Part shown: positions 7,008 through 14,863 of the stretch, piece after piece
How the letters are laid out: every line of letters begins with the position of its first letter
How positions within the stretch are numbered: the stretch's first letter is position 1
Assembly (NCBI GenBank): GCA_021836225.1
Contig: JAKBJA010000085.1
Location: 1 to 19,543 of the forward strand
Reading direction: 5' to 3'
Source: Pseudomonadota bacterium
Lineage (GTDB): Bacteria; Pseudomonadota; Gammaproteobacteria; Burkholderiales; Thiobacillaceae
DNA: 19,543 nt
The notes under the pieces: generated by a model
The model's database searches: none
What the model saw: only the letters and a program-made list of their open reading frames with translations
Told to the model about the DNA's origin: nothing
Position numbers and translations under genes: made by a program

Positions 7008-8888
7008 GTGTGTGGAATTACGGGCATTGTAGCCGAGCCAGGCCGGGAAACCGCCGCACCGCTTAGACGCATGGTCGAGACCGTGCGCCATCGCGGACCT
7101 GACGGCGAAGCTAGCTGGTCCGGCCAAGTCGGCCGCTGCCAACTGGCCCTGGGACATACCCGGCTTGCGATCATCGACTTAAGCGAGGGCGGCCGCCAGC
7201 CGATGTTCCTGCCCGATGAGAGCCACGGCGTCATCTATAATGGTGAAGTCTACAACTACCGCGAACTGCGCGCGGAACTGGAAGCCGCCGGCGCGCAATT
7301 CCGTACTCAGACGGACACGGAAGTTGTCCTTTGGGCGCTGGCTACCTGGGGCGAAGCCGCTTTTGCCAAGTTCAACGGGATGTGGGCGCTGGCGTGGCTC
7401 GACCTAAGGGGCAGACGGCTCATCCTCTGCCGCGATCGCTTTGGGATCAAGCCGCTTTACTACTACCGCAACGGTACCGGCCTCTTCTTCGCCTCGGAAA
7501 TCAAGGCGATTCTCTCCGGCAGCGGTGACCGCTTTGCTGTGAACCCTGTGGTCGTTGGGCGCTACCTCGAGCAAAGCCTCCTTGACGCGCAGCCGGAGAC
7601 CTTCCTTGCCGGGGTTCGGGCCCTTCCGGCCGGCCATCTCGCGGCTCTGGACCTCTCTGACGAGCGCGGCCCCGAGCTTCGCCCAAAGGCCTACTGGAGT
7701 ATCCCGGAGGCAAGCCCGCTCGACCCCGGCGACGAAGAAGGCAGCATTGAGTTCGTGCGCGAGACCTTCCTCGACGCGGTGCGTATCCGGCTTCGCAGCG
7801 ACGTTGCGGTGGGCGTGCTGCTCTCCGGCGGCGTCGATTCTTCGTCCATCGCCGCCGCGATGGGCCAGGCGCTGGGCAACGGCGGCGAGTTGCATGCGCT
7901 TTCGGCCACCAGCGATCGGCCCGAGTATGACGAGGCGCCGTTCATCCGCCGGGCTGCGGAGCATCTGGGATGCCCGGTTAGCTGGGTCAGGCTCGAGCGC
8001 AGCCCGGATGAATGGTTTGATCTTTTGGGGCAGGTTATTTACGCTAACGACGAGCCGGTCGGCAGCTTCTCGACCGTTGCCCATTACCTGCTGATGCAGG
8101 AGGCGCGCCGGCTCGGCATTACCGTGCTTTTAAGCGGGCAGGGCGCGGACGAGCTTCTGTGCGGCTACCTCAAATTCCTCGGCTTCTACGTCCGCGACCT
8201 TGTCGGCAGCGGCCGTCTCGGCAGAGCGGCGCGGCTACTGGTTGGCTTCTGGAAGAACGGGACCGTGCTTTCGCAGTTTGAGTTGAGCGAGGCCAAGCGC
8301 TACATGCCGCCGTTTATGCGGCCGCCGGAGATCGATATTCGCGGCCCGCTGCTTAAGCATCAGGACTTTCGCCTTGAGGTGGGCCTGAACGGAAAGCATT
8401 TGCGCGAGCGCCAGCGCGAGGACGTCTATCGCTTCTCGGTGCCGGCGCTGGTCCATTACGAGGACCGCTGCTCGATGGCCTTTGCGCGGGAAATCCGCCT
8501 GCCTTTCCTGGATTACCGGCTGGTGTCGATGCTGTTACCGGCGGCTCCGGAGCTCAAGCTTCGCGAGGGCTGGACGAAGTGGATTTTTCGCAAGGCGATG
8601 GAGCCGCTTCTGCCGCCGCAGATTACCTGGCGCAAGGACAAGCAGGGCTTTATCAACCCGCAAAGCGAATGGCTAAAGCACGAGCTGCGTCCAAGGGTTG
8701 ACGCGCTGCTGGCCGGCGACTTGGTAACGGTCGATCTCGGGCTGGTTGATCGCGACGCGTTGGTGCGCCGTTACCACGCTTACTGCGATCAACCCGCTGG
8801 CCAGGGCGCTCTTTCGTTCAAGGACATTTTCAACCCAGTCGCACTGGAGGCCTGGGTGCGCCGTCTCGCGGGCGGTGCAGCCGTTTAG
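7008..8888 (+). CDS. asnB: Glutamine-hydrolysing asparagine-synthase-like amidotransferase
   Basis: Protein of 626 aa with two domains. The N-terminal Ntn glutaminase has the catalytic Cys at position 2, directly after a GTG start; this fixes the start because the initiator Met must be removed to expose Cys2. Supporting residues are HRGPDG (28-33), R52, NGE (78-80) and DTE (103-105). The C-terminal ATP-pyrophosphatase domain has the PPi loop SGGVDS (273-278) and SGQGADELLCGY (376-387). The length is typical of the asnB family found in surface-polysaccharide loci. It could make asparagine, but its place beside a UDP-sugar 6-dehydrogenase favours amidation of a uronic acid, as proposed for WbpS-type proteins. 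No clear ribosome binding site precedes it, and it is the first gene after a 701-nt repeat island. It probably starts a new transcription unit. Confidence 0.92.
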   Translation: MCGITGIVAEPGRETAAPLRRMVETVRHRGPDGEASWSGQVGRCQLALGHTRLAIIDLSEGGRQPMFLPDESHGVIYNGEVYNYRELRAELEAAGAQFRTQTDTEVVLWALATWGEAAFAKFNGMWALAWLDLRGRRLILCRDRFGIKPLYYYRNGTGLFFASEIKAILSGSGDRFAVNPVVVGRYLEQSLLDAQPETFLAGVRALPAGHLAALDLSDERGPELRPKAYWSIPEASPLDPGDEEGSIEFVRETFLDAVRIRLRSDVAVGVLLSGGVDSSSIAAAMGQALGNGGELHALSATSDRPEYDEAPFIRRAAEHLGCPVSWVRLERSPDEWFDLLGQVIYANDEPVGSFSTVAHYLLMQEARRLGITVLLSGQGADELLCGYLKFLGFYVRDLVGSGRLGRAARLLVGFWKNGTVLSQFELSEAKRYMPPFMRPPEIDIRGPLLKHQDFRLEVGLNGKHLRERQREDVYRFSVPALVHYEDRCSMAFAREIRLPFLDYRLVSMLLPAAPELKLREGWTKWIFRKAMEPLLPPQITWRKDKQGFINPQSEWLKHELRPRVDALLAGDLVTVDLGLVDRDALVRRYHAYCDQPAGQGALSFKDIFNPVALEAWVRRLAGGAAV

Positions 8889-8924
8889 CCGCGGTGGCGA
8901 GGCAGCCGAGCAGGGCTCTTTAGA

Positions 8925-10052
8925 GTGAGCGGGGAACCAAACAGCAGCGTTGCGAGGACCGCGGCGTCCCCACAGGCGGAAAGCTTACCTTTCGTTTCCG
9001 TGGTGATTCCGTGCCGCAACGAGGCCCGGTACATCACAGTCTGTCTCGACTCAATACTCGCCAATGACTACCCGCGCAATCGGCTGGAAGTCCTGATTGC
9101 GGACGGCATGAGTGAAGATGGAACGCGTGAGATTATCGACAAATATAGCCGCCTACGTTCCGAGGTCAGATGCCTTGACAACCCTAAGCGGATAACCCCC
9201 AGCGCGCTGAACATAGGGGTGGCGAATGCCCGGGGCGAAGTCATCATACGGATGGACGCCCACGCCCGGATTGCCGGGGATTATATACGCCGGTGCGTTG
9301 CAGGACTGTCCCGGTACCGGGTCGACTGCGTCGGTGGGGTGATGCATACACTGCCCCAGGAGCACACGCCTGTCGGGCGCGCGATTGCCGCGGCGCTGGG
9401 CAGCGGCTTTGGCGTCGGCAATTCGCGTTTTCGCGTGCACCCCAGCGAGCCGACTTATGTGGACACGGTGTTCGGCGCCTGCTACCGGCGCGAAGTGTTT
9501 GAGCGCGTCGGCTTGTTCAACGAGCGGCTGCCGCGTACCCAGGACTTTGAATTCAACGCGAGGCTGCGGCGAGGTGGAGGACGCATCCTGCTCTTGCCTG
9601 GGATCGTGAGTTACTATTACGTGAGAGTCGGGCTGGGGCGGTTCTGGGGGGATAACTTCAACAATGGAGTCTGGGCCGTGCTGCCGTTCGCGCGCAGCCG
9701 GGTGGTGCCGGTCTCGTGGAGGCACCTGGTGCCGCTGGTTTTTGTGGCCCTGCTGATGGTTTCCGCGCTGCTGGCCCCGCGCAGCGCCGCCGCGAGGCTC
9801 GTCTTGGCGGCCGTTGCAGGCGCCTACCTGGCTGCGGCCGCCTCGGCCTCTGTGTTGATCGCGTGGCGGCGGCGGGAGCCGCGATTCCTGGCCGTGATGC
9901 CCGTGGTGTTCAGCGCACTTCACGTCGCCTACGGCCTAGGCTCGCTCTGGGGTCTTACGAAAATCTCGACGGCAAGCGCGTTGCGTGTGCTCTCTGGGGC
10001 GCGAAGGGCGATCCGGCACGCTCTGCAGCCGGAAGCGCGGGGCCGGGAGTAG
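8925..10052 (+). CDS. Membrane-anchored GT2 glycosyltransferase (ExoA-like)
   Basis: GT-A glycosyltransferase of 375 aa. VSVVIPCRNEARYI (24-37) opens the nucleotide-binding fold (PF00535), and IADGMSEDGT (58-67) is the usual second motif. DAH (111-113) stands in the DxD metal-binding position, a variant also seen in ExoA of succinoglycan synthesis. TQDFEFNARLRRGGGR (205-220) corresponds to the catalytic ED-type motif and acceptor region. Three hydrophobic segments (about 267-284, 293-313, 321-345) anchor the C-terminus; AYGLGSLWGL (335-344) is an ExoA-like signature. The GTG start at 8925 is 36 nt after asnB. The stop overlaps the ribosome binding site of the next gene, 2 nt apart, so both are likely co-translated. 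It probably transfers a sugar from a nucleotide donor to the lipid-linked intermediate; donor unknown. Confidence 0.9.
   Translation: MSGEPNSSVARTAASPQAESLPFVSVVIPCRNEARYITVCLDSILANDYPRNRLEVLIADGMSEDGTREIIDKYSRLRSEVRCLDNPKRITPSALNIGVANARGEVIIRMDAHARIAGDYIRRCVAGLSRYRVDCVGGVMHTLPQEHTPVGRAIAAALGSGFGVGNSRFRVHPSEPTYVDTVFGACYRREVFERVGLFNERLPRTQDFEFNARLRRGGGRILLLPGIVSYYYVRVGLGRFWGDNFNNGVWAVLPFARSRVVPVSWRHLVPLVFVALLMVSALLAPRSAAARLVLAAVAGAYLAAAASASVLIAWRRREPRFLAVMPVVFSALHVAYGLGSLWGLTKISTASALRVLSGARRAIRHALQPEARGRE
10045..10049 (+). promoter_or_regulatory. Ribosome binding site that fixes the dehydrogenase start
   Basis: GGGAG lies 5 nt before GTG 10055, inside the last codons of the GT2 gene. It supports this start over the much longer open frame that reaches back to 9716. 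Confidence 0.7.
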
Positions 10053-10054
10053 AA

Positions 10055-11380
10055 GTGCTGAACGAGGTAGCCCGGAGCGCAATCGACAGGTTCCGAACGC
10101 GCCGCGCCGTGGTGGGCGTGCTGGGGCTGGGCTATGTTGGCCTGCCGCTAGCCTGCCTGTTTGCCCAAAAGGGGTTCAGGACCGTCGGCTTCGATATTGA
10201 CCCGGCCAAGGTCGAACTGCTGAGCCGTGGCGAGAGCTACATCGGCGGTGTCTCGGCGCAACGGATCGCCCCGCTGGTACGGTCGGGCAAGCTTATGGCA
10301 ACCGGGGATTTCGCCCTGCTCGACGAATGCGACGCTGCCATCATCTGCGTGCCGACGCCTCTGAGGGAGGGGCGGATGCCTGACCTGCACTACGTCATCG
10401 ACACCGCCCGCGAGGTGGCGGCGCGGCTCCATCGCGGCCAGTTGGTTGTGGTCGAGAGCACGAGTTATCCGGGAACGACCGGCGAAGACGTCCTCGGGGT
10501 GCTCGCGGCTTCGGGTCTTGCCGTCGGGAGCGACTTTTTCCTCGCCTCTTCGCCCGAGCGTGAGGACCCGGGCAATCGGCGCTTTCGGACCGAGACAATT
10601 CCCAAGCTTGTGGGCGGCGTTACGGCCGAATGTCTCGAAGTTGCGGTCGCGGCTTACGAGCAGGTGGTCGAGCGCGTGATCCCCGTCTCCTCCGCGCGGG
10701 TTGCCGAGGCCGCCAAGCTCCTCGAAAACATCTACCGCTGCGTCAACATCGCCCTGATCAACGAGCTCAAGCTGCTGTTTGAGCGGATGGGTTTGGACGT
10801 GTGGGAGGTTATCGACGCCGCGGCAACCAAGCCGTTCGGCTTTACACCCTTCTACCCCGGACCCGGCTTGGGCGGCCATTGCATACCAATCGACCCCTTC
10901 TATCTGACCTGGAAGGCGCGCCAGTACGATTTCACCACGCGCTTCATCGAGCTTGCCGGAGAAATCAATACGGCGATGCCGGCCCACGTCGTCGAGCGGC
11001 TGGCACAGGCGCTGAACCTCGAGGGCAAGCCGCTCAAGAATTCGCGGATTCTGCTGCTTGGCGTGGCCTACAAGCGGGATGTTGACGACACCCGGGAATC
11101 GCCGGCATTCGGGATTATTTCGGAGCTGCGCCGCCGCGGCGCCATAGTGGCCTATCACGACCCCTATGTGAGCAAGCTGCGTTCGCGCCATCTTGAGGGG
11201 GAGTTGGCCTCGCTGGAGCTTACGCCCGAGCTGGTTGCCGGCAGCGACGCAGTGGCCATCGTCACCGACCACTCCGGGGTGGACTACCAGATGGTACTGA
11301 AACACGCGAAGCTGGTCGTCGATACGCGCAACGCGACGCAGCCTTACCGCGCGCCCGGGGACGCGGTAATTAAGGCTTAG
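10055..11380 (+). CDS. UDP-sugar 6-dehydrogenase (WbpA/WecC/TviB type)
   Basis: NAD-dependent enzyme of 441 aa that oxidises C6 of a nucleotide sugar twice to give a uronic acid. The Rossmann motif GLGYVGLP is at 24-31. STSYPGTTGEDV (136-146) and SSPEREDPGN (165-174) are conserved in the UDP-HexNAc dehydrogenase branch. EAAKLLENIYRCVNIALINE (218-237) carries the central-helix Lys and Asn. The catalytic Cys is C276 in GPGLGGHCIPIDPFYL, a form typical of UDP-GlcNAc or UDP-ManNAc dehydrogenases more than UDP-glucose enzymes. A late GVAYKRDVDDTRESPA motif completes the three-domain family (PF03721-PF00984-PF03720). The frame is open to 9716, but that part overlaps the GT2 gene and the protein without it has the usual length. 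The exact substrate epimer is not decidable from sequence. Confidence 0.93.
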   Translation: MLNEVARSAIDRFRTRRAVVGVLGLGYVGLPLACLFAQKGFRTVGFDIDPAKVELLSRGESYIGGVSAQRIAPLVRSGKLMATGDFALLDECDAAIICVPTPLREGRMPDLHYVIDTAREVAARLHRGQLVVVESTSYPGTTGEDVLGVLAASGLAVGSDFFLASSPEREDPGNRRFRTETIPKLVGGVTAECLEVAVAAYEQVVERVIPVSSARVAEAAKLLENIYRCVNIALINELKLLFERMGLDVWEVIDAAATKPFGFTPFYPGPGLGGHCIPIDPFYLTWKARQYDFTTRFIELAGEINTAMPAHVVERLAQALNLEGKPLKNSRILLLGVAYKRDVDDTRESPAFGIISELRRRGAIVAYHDPYVSKLRSRHLEGELASLELTPELVAGSDAVAIVTDHSGVDYQMVLKHAKLVVDTRNATQPYRAPGDAVIKA

Positions 11381-11408
11381 CAGTAGGCGGCCGAAGCGAA
11401 ACCCCGCT

Positions 11409-11414
11409 GGAGGG
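11409..11414 (+). promoter_or_regulatory. Ribosome binding site of the first methyltransferase
   Basis: GGAGGG is 8 nt before ATG 11423 and is one of the strongest sites in the window. It supports that start codon. Confidence 0.7.
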
Positions 11415-11422
11415 TCACCCCT

Positions 11423-12205
11423 ATGACAGAGGCAGATCGAGACCGGAAAGCTCTCGAAGCCAAGTTTCACGATCATATACGCGGCGATCTCAGGGACGAC
11501 CGCAATGCCACCTCGAATTACAAGTTCTACTCTGTTGCCAAGCGAAATTGGGATTGTCTCGAAGATTTCGTCCGCCCGTACTGCGCCCGCGGCGCGCGAG
11601 TTCTTGACTACTGCTGCGGCGACGGAAATTTCACCCGGCGCCTCAGCAGTCTGGGAGCGGACGCGGTGGGCATCGACATATCCCCGGTCTCCATCGAACG
11701 CGCGCGGTCTGTGGCTAAAGCCGAGGGCAGCCCGGCACAATTCGAGGTTATGGATGCCGAAGCCACTACCTTCCGCTCCGCAAGCTTCGACCTTGTTACC
11801 ATCAACGGCGTTCTGCACCATCTCGACCTGGACCGCGCCTACAGGGAGATCGCGCGGCTTCTCGGGCCGGACGGAAAAGCGGTCGCGACCGAGGCACTGC
11901 GGCATAATCCCGTGTTTCACCTCTACAGGCGGCTGACCCCAAAGTTGCGGACGGCCTGGGAGGCGGAACATATCCTGGGGCGGCGCGAGATCTTCAAGGC
12001 GCGGGATTATTTCGAAACGGTCCGGGTTCTGGGCTTTTTTCACCTCGCCGTTCTGCTGGCGGTCCCGCTCAGGAACACGCGGGTCTTCGAACCTGTGAGG
12101 CGTTCGCTCGAATTGGTAGATCGCGCGTTACTTCGCGTGCCGGGGCTTCGCTGGTATGCCTGGATGGCGGTGTTTGCGCTGGAGCGCCCCAAGGGAGTGA
12201 TTTAA
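11423..12205 (+). CDS. Class I SAM-dependent methyltransferase
   Basis: Cytoplasmic Rossmann-fold methyltransferase of 260 aa. Motif I is RVLDYCCGDGNF (59-70), with the unusual double Cys before the Gly-rich turn. GIDIS (83-87) is the acidic loop binding SAM ribose. The post-II region includes GVLHHLDLDRAYREIARLLG, as in methyltransferase type 11 (PF08241/PF13489). The C-terminal third holds a hydrophobic stretch around residues 200-215 (VLGFFHLAVLLAVPL) and may contact the membrane. It follows the dehydrogenase by 42 nt and precedes the initiating transferase by 48 nt. A sugar O- or N-methylation, or methyl-esterification of the uronic acid, are all possible. Nothing in the sequence separates these. 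Confidence 0.85.
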   Translation: MTEADRDRKALEAKFHDHIRGDLRDDRNATSNYKFYSVAKRNWDCLEDFVRPYCARGARVLDYCCGDGNFTRRLSSLGADAVGIDISPVSIERARSVAKAEGSPAQFEVMDAEATTFRSASFDLVTINGVLHHLDLDRAYREIARLLGPDGKAVATEALRHNPVFHLYRRLTPKLRTAWEAEHILGRREIFKARDYFETVRVLGFFHLAVLLAVPLRNTRVFEPVRRSLELVDRALLRVPGLRWYAWMAVFALERPKGVI

Positions 12206-12253
12206 ACGGCACGCTCGCAATCGGCAGAGGCATCCGCTTGAGCATCGCCGACA

Positions 12254-12889
12254 ATGGCTAAGCGGCTGTTTGACTTGGCAGGCTCGATTATCGGCCTGCT
12301 CGTTCTGGCTCCCTTGCTGCTCGCGATCGCCGCGCTTATTAAGCTGGAGGACCGCGGGCCGGTTTTCTACCGGGGCGAGCGGGTAGGGCGGTTCGGCAAG
12401 CTGTTCCGCATCTTCAAGTTCCGCACCATGGTGGCGAGCGCTGAGAAGCTCGGAGGTCCCTCGACCGCCGCCGACGATCCGCGCATCACGCGCATTGGAC
12501 GGTTTCTGCGCAGGTACAAGCTCGACGAGCTGCCGCAGCTGACAAACGTTCTGCGCGGCGAGATGAGCCTGGTCGGCCCGCGGCCCGAAGTCCGGCGCTA
12601 CGTGGAAATGTACACCGAGGAGGAGAAAATTATTCTGACCGTGCGCCCGGGAATCACCGACTGGGCCACGCTGTGGAATTCCGACGAAGGCGCCGTGTTG
12701 GCGGGCAGCCCTGACCCCGATCGAGCCTACGAGGAGAAAATCCGGCCCACCAAGGTCCGCCTGCAGCTTGAGTACGTGCGCAATCAATCGCTGTTGGTCG
12801 ACCTGAAAATACTCCTGCAGACGGTGGCCGCGCTCGTTACCAAGAAACCTCCGGCGGCGCTTGGCTCCGCGGACCCAAGGAGGTGCTGA
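12254..12889 (+). CDS. Initiating phosphoglycosyl transferase (bacterial sugar transferase family)
   Basis: Monotopic membrane enzyme of 211 aa that transfers a sugar-1-phosphate from a UDP-sugar to undecaprenyl phosphate, the first committed step. Residues 10-30 form the re-entrant hydrophobic helix, broken at Pro20. The catalytic Asp-Glu dyad is D91-E92 in KLDELPQLTNVL. KFRTM (55-59), GEMSLVGPRPE (102-112) and RPGITDWATLW (131-141) are the expected family motifs (PF02397). Size is close to the minimal catalytic core seen in PglC, without the extra N-terminal helices of WbaP or WcaJ. Small enzymes of this kind often use UDP-diNAc-bacillosamine, UDP-GlcNAc-type or related amino sugars, but specificity is not readable here. 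The ribosome binding site of the next gene lies inside its last codons and the stop overlaps the next start (TGATG). Confidence 0.93.
   Translation: MAKRLFDLAGSIIGLLVLAPLLLAIAALIKLEDRGPVFYRGERVGRFGKLFRIFKFRTMVASAEKLGGPSTAADDPRITRIGRFLRRYKLDELPQLTNVLRGEMSLVGPRPEVRRYVEMYTEEEKIILTVRPGITDWATLWNSDEGAVLAGSPDPDRAYEEKIRPTKVRLQLEYVRNQSLLVDLKILLQTVAALVTKKPPAALGSADPRRC
12877..12883 (+). promoter_or_regulatory. Ribosome binding site of the E1-alpha gene
   Basis: AAGGAGG, a near-perfect anti-16S match, lies 5 nt before ATG 12889. This decides for ATG 12889 over an in-frame GTG at 12883, which is part of the site itself. Confidence 0.85.
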
Positions 12890-13860
12890 TGCCTGACAGC
12901 GCGTTGCCCATTTTCTTACTGAAGCGGATGTACCGCACGATGGTCCTCATACGCCGCTTCGAGGAGCAGGTGGCCGATCGAGTAACCGCGGGCGAGATCA
13001 AGACTCCCTGCCACCTCTACATCGGGCAGGAAGCCATCGCCACGGGCGCGTGCCTGGCGCTTGAACGCGAGGATTACGTCTGGGGCGGGCATCGCTCGCA
13101 TGGCCACTACCTAGCCAAGGGTGGGGACCCGAACACCCTGATGGCCGAGATTTACGGCAAGGCGGCAGGCTGCGCCGGCGGCCGTGGCGGCTCGATGCAC
13201 ATCTGTGCTCCCGAGGTAGGGTTGCTTGGCACCGTGCCGCTGGTGGCTGCGACGATTCCCCTCGCTGCGGGCGCGGCCCTGGCGAGCAAAATGCGTCGTG
13301 ATCGGCGCGTGTCGGTCGCGTTTTTCGGCGACGGTGCCACGGAAGAGGGCCATTTCCACGAAACCATCAACCTCGCAGCCTTGTATCGGCTCCCCGTCCT
13401 TTTTGTTTGCGAGAACAACCTCTATGCCAGCCACATGCATATCCTGGAGCGCAGGATCGCCGACAACATCGCAGAGGCTGGCGCAGCCCACGGCGTTCCC
13501 GCGACCGTGGTGGACGGCAACGATGTGCTCGTGGTCTACGAGGCGACCAGGGCGGCAACCGAGCGTGCGCGCCAGGGCCTGGGGCCCTCCCTGATCGAGT
13601 GCAGCACCTATCGCTGGCGGGGCCACGTCGGCCCCTCCTGGGACATGGACGTCGGCCTCAAGCGCAAGGACGAGCTGCAGGAGTGGCTCGCGCGCGACCC
13701 GATCGCTCGCCTGGCCGAGGTTCTCATCGGCCGCGGCGTTGGCAGGGAGGAGCTGGAAAACGTTGACCGAGAATGCCTGGCCGTGGTCGAGGCTGCGGTA
13801 AAATTCGCGCAGGATTCGCCCTACCCCGACCCGGGCGAGGTTCTCGCCCACGTTCTTTGA
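12889..13860 (+). CDS. ThDP-dependent 2-oxoacid dehydrogenase E1 component, alpha subunit-like
   Basis: Protein of 323 aa of the dehydrogenase E1 family (PF00676). The thiamine diphosphate/Mg motif starts at GDG (147-149) and ends at ENN (175-177), with the standard spacing. GGHRSHGHYLAKGGD (66-80) and GRGGSMH (98-104) are typical active-site loops. Normally E1-alpha pairs with E1-beta and delivers acyl groups to a lipoyl E2. No E2, E3 or lipoyl domain is encoded here. The usual TYRxxGHS segment near the C-terminus reads TYRWRGHVGPSWD (240-252), so the phosphorylation/E2-facing region is altered. The start overlaps the initiating transferase stop by one base and the beta gene begins 1 nt after its stop. 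A role in making an unusual sugar or acyl substituent is inferred from context; ordinary pyruvate or acetoin dehydrogenase is less likely. Confidence 0.9.
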   Translation: MPDSALPIFLLKRMYRTMVLIRRFEEQVADRVTAGEIKTPCHLYIGQEAIATGACLALEREDYVWGGHRSHGHYLAKGGDPNTLMAEIYGKAAGCAGGRGGSMHICAPEVGLLGTVPLVAATIPLAAGAALASKMRRDRRVSVAFFGDGATEEGHFHETINLAALYRLPVLFVCENNLYASHMHILERRIADNIAEAGAAHGVPATVVDGNDVLVVYEATRAATERARQGLGPSLIECSTYRWRGHVGPSWDMDVGLKRKDELQEWLARDPIARLAEVLIGRGVGREELENVDRECLAVVEAAVKFAQDSPYPDPGEVLAHVL

Positions 13861-13861
13861 C

Positions 13862-14863
13862 GTGAGCACGCGACAGATGCGCACGCTGACCTATGTTCAG
13901 GCGATTCGCGAGGCCCACGCGCAACTGCTCGCCCGCGATCCGCGAGTGTTCGTGATCGGACAGGGACTGTGGAGCCCCTGGTACGCGGGCGGATCGATGC
14001 AGGGCCTGGAAAGGGAGTTCGGCCGCGATCGCCTGCTGGATTCCCCGGTGTCTGAGAACGCTACCACCGGGCTGGCGATCGGAGCAGCGATAGCCGGCAT
14101 GCACCCGATCGTTTTCCACCCTCGAATGGACTTCATGCTGCTGGCGGTCGATCCAGTCGTGAATCAGGCCGCCAACTGGTCCTACATCTTTGGCGGGAGA
14201 ACCAAGGCGCCGGTAGTGATCCGCGCCGTCGTCAATCGCGGCGGCGAGCAGGGCGCGCAGCACGCTCAGGCCCTGCAGGCCATGTTCATGCATGTGCCGG
14301 GGCTGAAGGTGGTGATGCCCGCCACGCCCCACGACGCCAAGGGCCTGCTGATCGCGGCGGTCAACGATGGCGGCCCGGTCCTGTATATCGATGACCGTTG
14401 GCTTTACAACGAAGCCGGCGAGGTTCCCGAAGACTTTTACAGTGTCCCCATCGGCGAAGCCGCCCGGCGGCGCTCCGGGCGCGATTTGACGATCGTGGCA
14501 ACCTCGGTCATGGTGAAAGAGTGCCTGCGGGCAGCCGAGACCCTGACTGAGCGGGGCATTGAGTGCGAGGTGATCGACCTGCGCTCGATCAAGCCCTGGG
14601 ACGAACGGCGCGTCATAGAGTCGGCGAGTAAGACTGGCCGCCTACTGGTGGCCGACGCAGCTTGGCGGACCTGCGGCGTCGCAGCCGAGATAGCGGCAAC
14701 GGTGGCCGAGAAAGCCTTCGGCAAGCTCAGGGGACCGATCGTCCGCGTGACCCTGCCGGACGCGCCGGCGCCGAGCAGCCCCAGCCTCGAGCAGGCATAC
14801 TTCATCGACGCAACGCACGTGATTTCTGCCGCCGAGTCAATGCTTGGGGCGAGGGAGAAGTAA
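13862..14863 (+). CDS. ThDP-dependent 2-oxoacid dehydrogenase E1 component, beta subunit-like
   Basis: Protein of 333 aa with the transketolase pyrimidine-binding domain (PF02779, N-terminal half) and the transketolase C-terminal domain (PF02780). TLTYVQAIREA (8-18) matches the usual opening. The Glu that activates ThDP is E65 in DSPVSENATTG, where canonical subunits read DTPIxExG. GAQHAQALQAMFMHVPGLKV (131-150) and ATPHDAKGLL (154-163) are family motifs, the first normally GxQHSQ. The region usually GGQxxxPxVIRxPxG reads GGRTKAPVVIRAVVNRGG, a notable change near the E1 interface. GTG 13862 is 1 nt after the alpha stop; ATG 13877 is an alternative start five codons in. The stop TAA overlaps the aminotransferase ATG (TAATG). 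With the alpha subunit it should form an alpha2beta2 carboligase or decarboxylase. Confidence 0.9.
   Translation: MSTRQMRTLTYVQAIREAHAQLLARDPRVFVIGQGLWSPWYAGGSMQGLEREFGRDRLLDSPVSENATTGLAIGAAIAGMHPIVFHPRMDFMLLAVDPVVNQAANWSYIFGGRTKAPVVIRAVVNRGGEQGAQHAQALQAMFMHVPGLKVVMPATPHDAKGLLIAAVNDGGPVLYIDDRWLYNEAGEVPEDFYSVPIGEAARRRSGRDLTIVATSVMVKECLRAAETLTERGIECEVIDLRSIKPWDERRVIESASKTGRLLVADAAWRTCGVAAEIAATVAEKAFGKLRGPIVRVTLPDAPAPSSPSLEQAYFIDATHVISAAESMLGAREK
14854..14857 (+). promoter_or_regulatory. Ribosome binding site of the DegT aminotransferase
   Basis: GGAG, 5 nt before ATG 14863, sits within the last codons of the E1-beta gene. It supports ATG 14863 over the open frame extending back to 14662. Confidence 0.6.

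Noticed and set aside
9716..10054. N-terminal extension of the UDP-sugar dehydrogenase frame
   Set aside because: It lies in another frame of the GT2 gene, its residues are low-complexity Ala/Gly/Arg, and a good ribosome binding site precedes GTG 10055, which gives the normal family length.
10148..12043. Long minus-strand open frame (631 codons)
   Set aside because: It is antisense to the dehydrogenase and methyltransferase, which have clear catalytic motifs. Its translation has no recognisable domain and reflects the high third-position GC of the sense genes.
14662..14862. N-terminal extension of the DegT aminotransferase frame
   Set aside because: It overlaps the conserved 3' part of E1-beta, and ATG 14863 with its own ribosome binding site gives a standard start for the family.
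12889..14863. Housekeeping pyruvate or acetoin dehydrogenase operon
   Set aside because: No E2, E3, lipoyl domain or regulator is present, the neighbours are all polysaccharide genes, and conserved E1 segments are altered.
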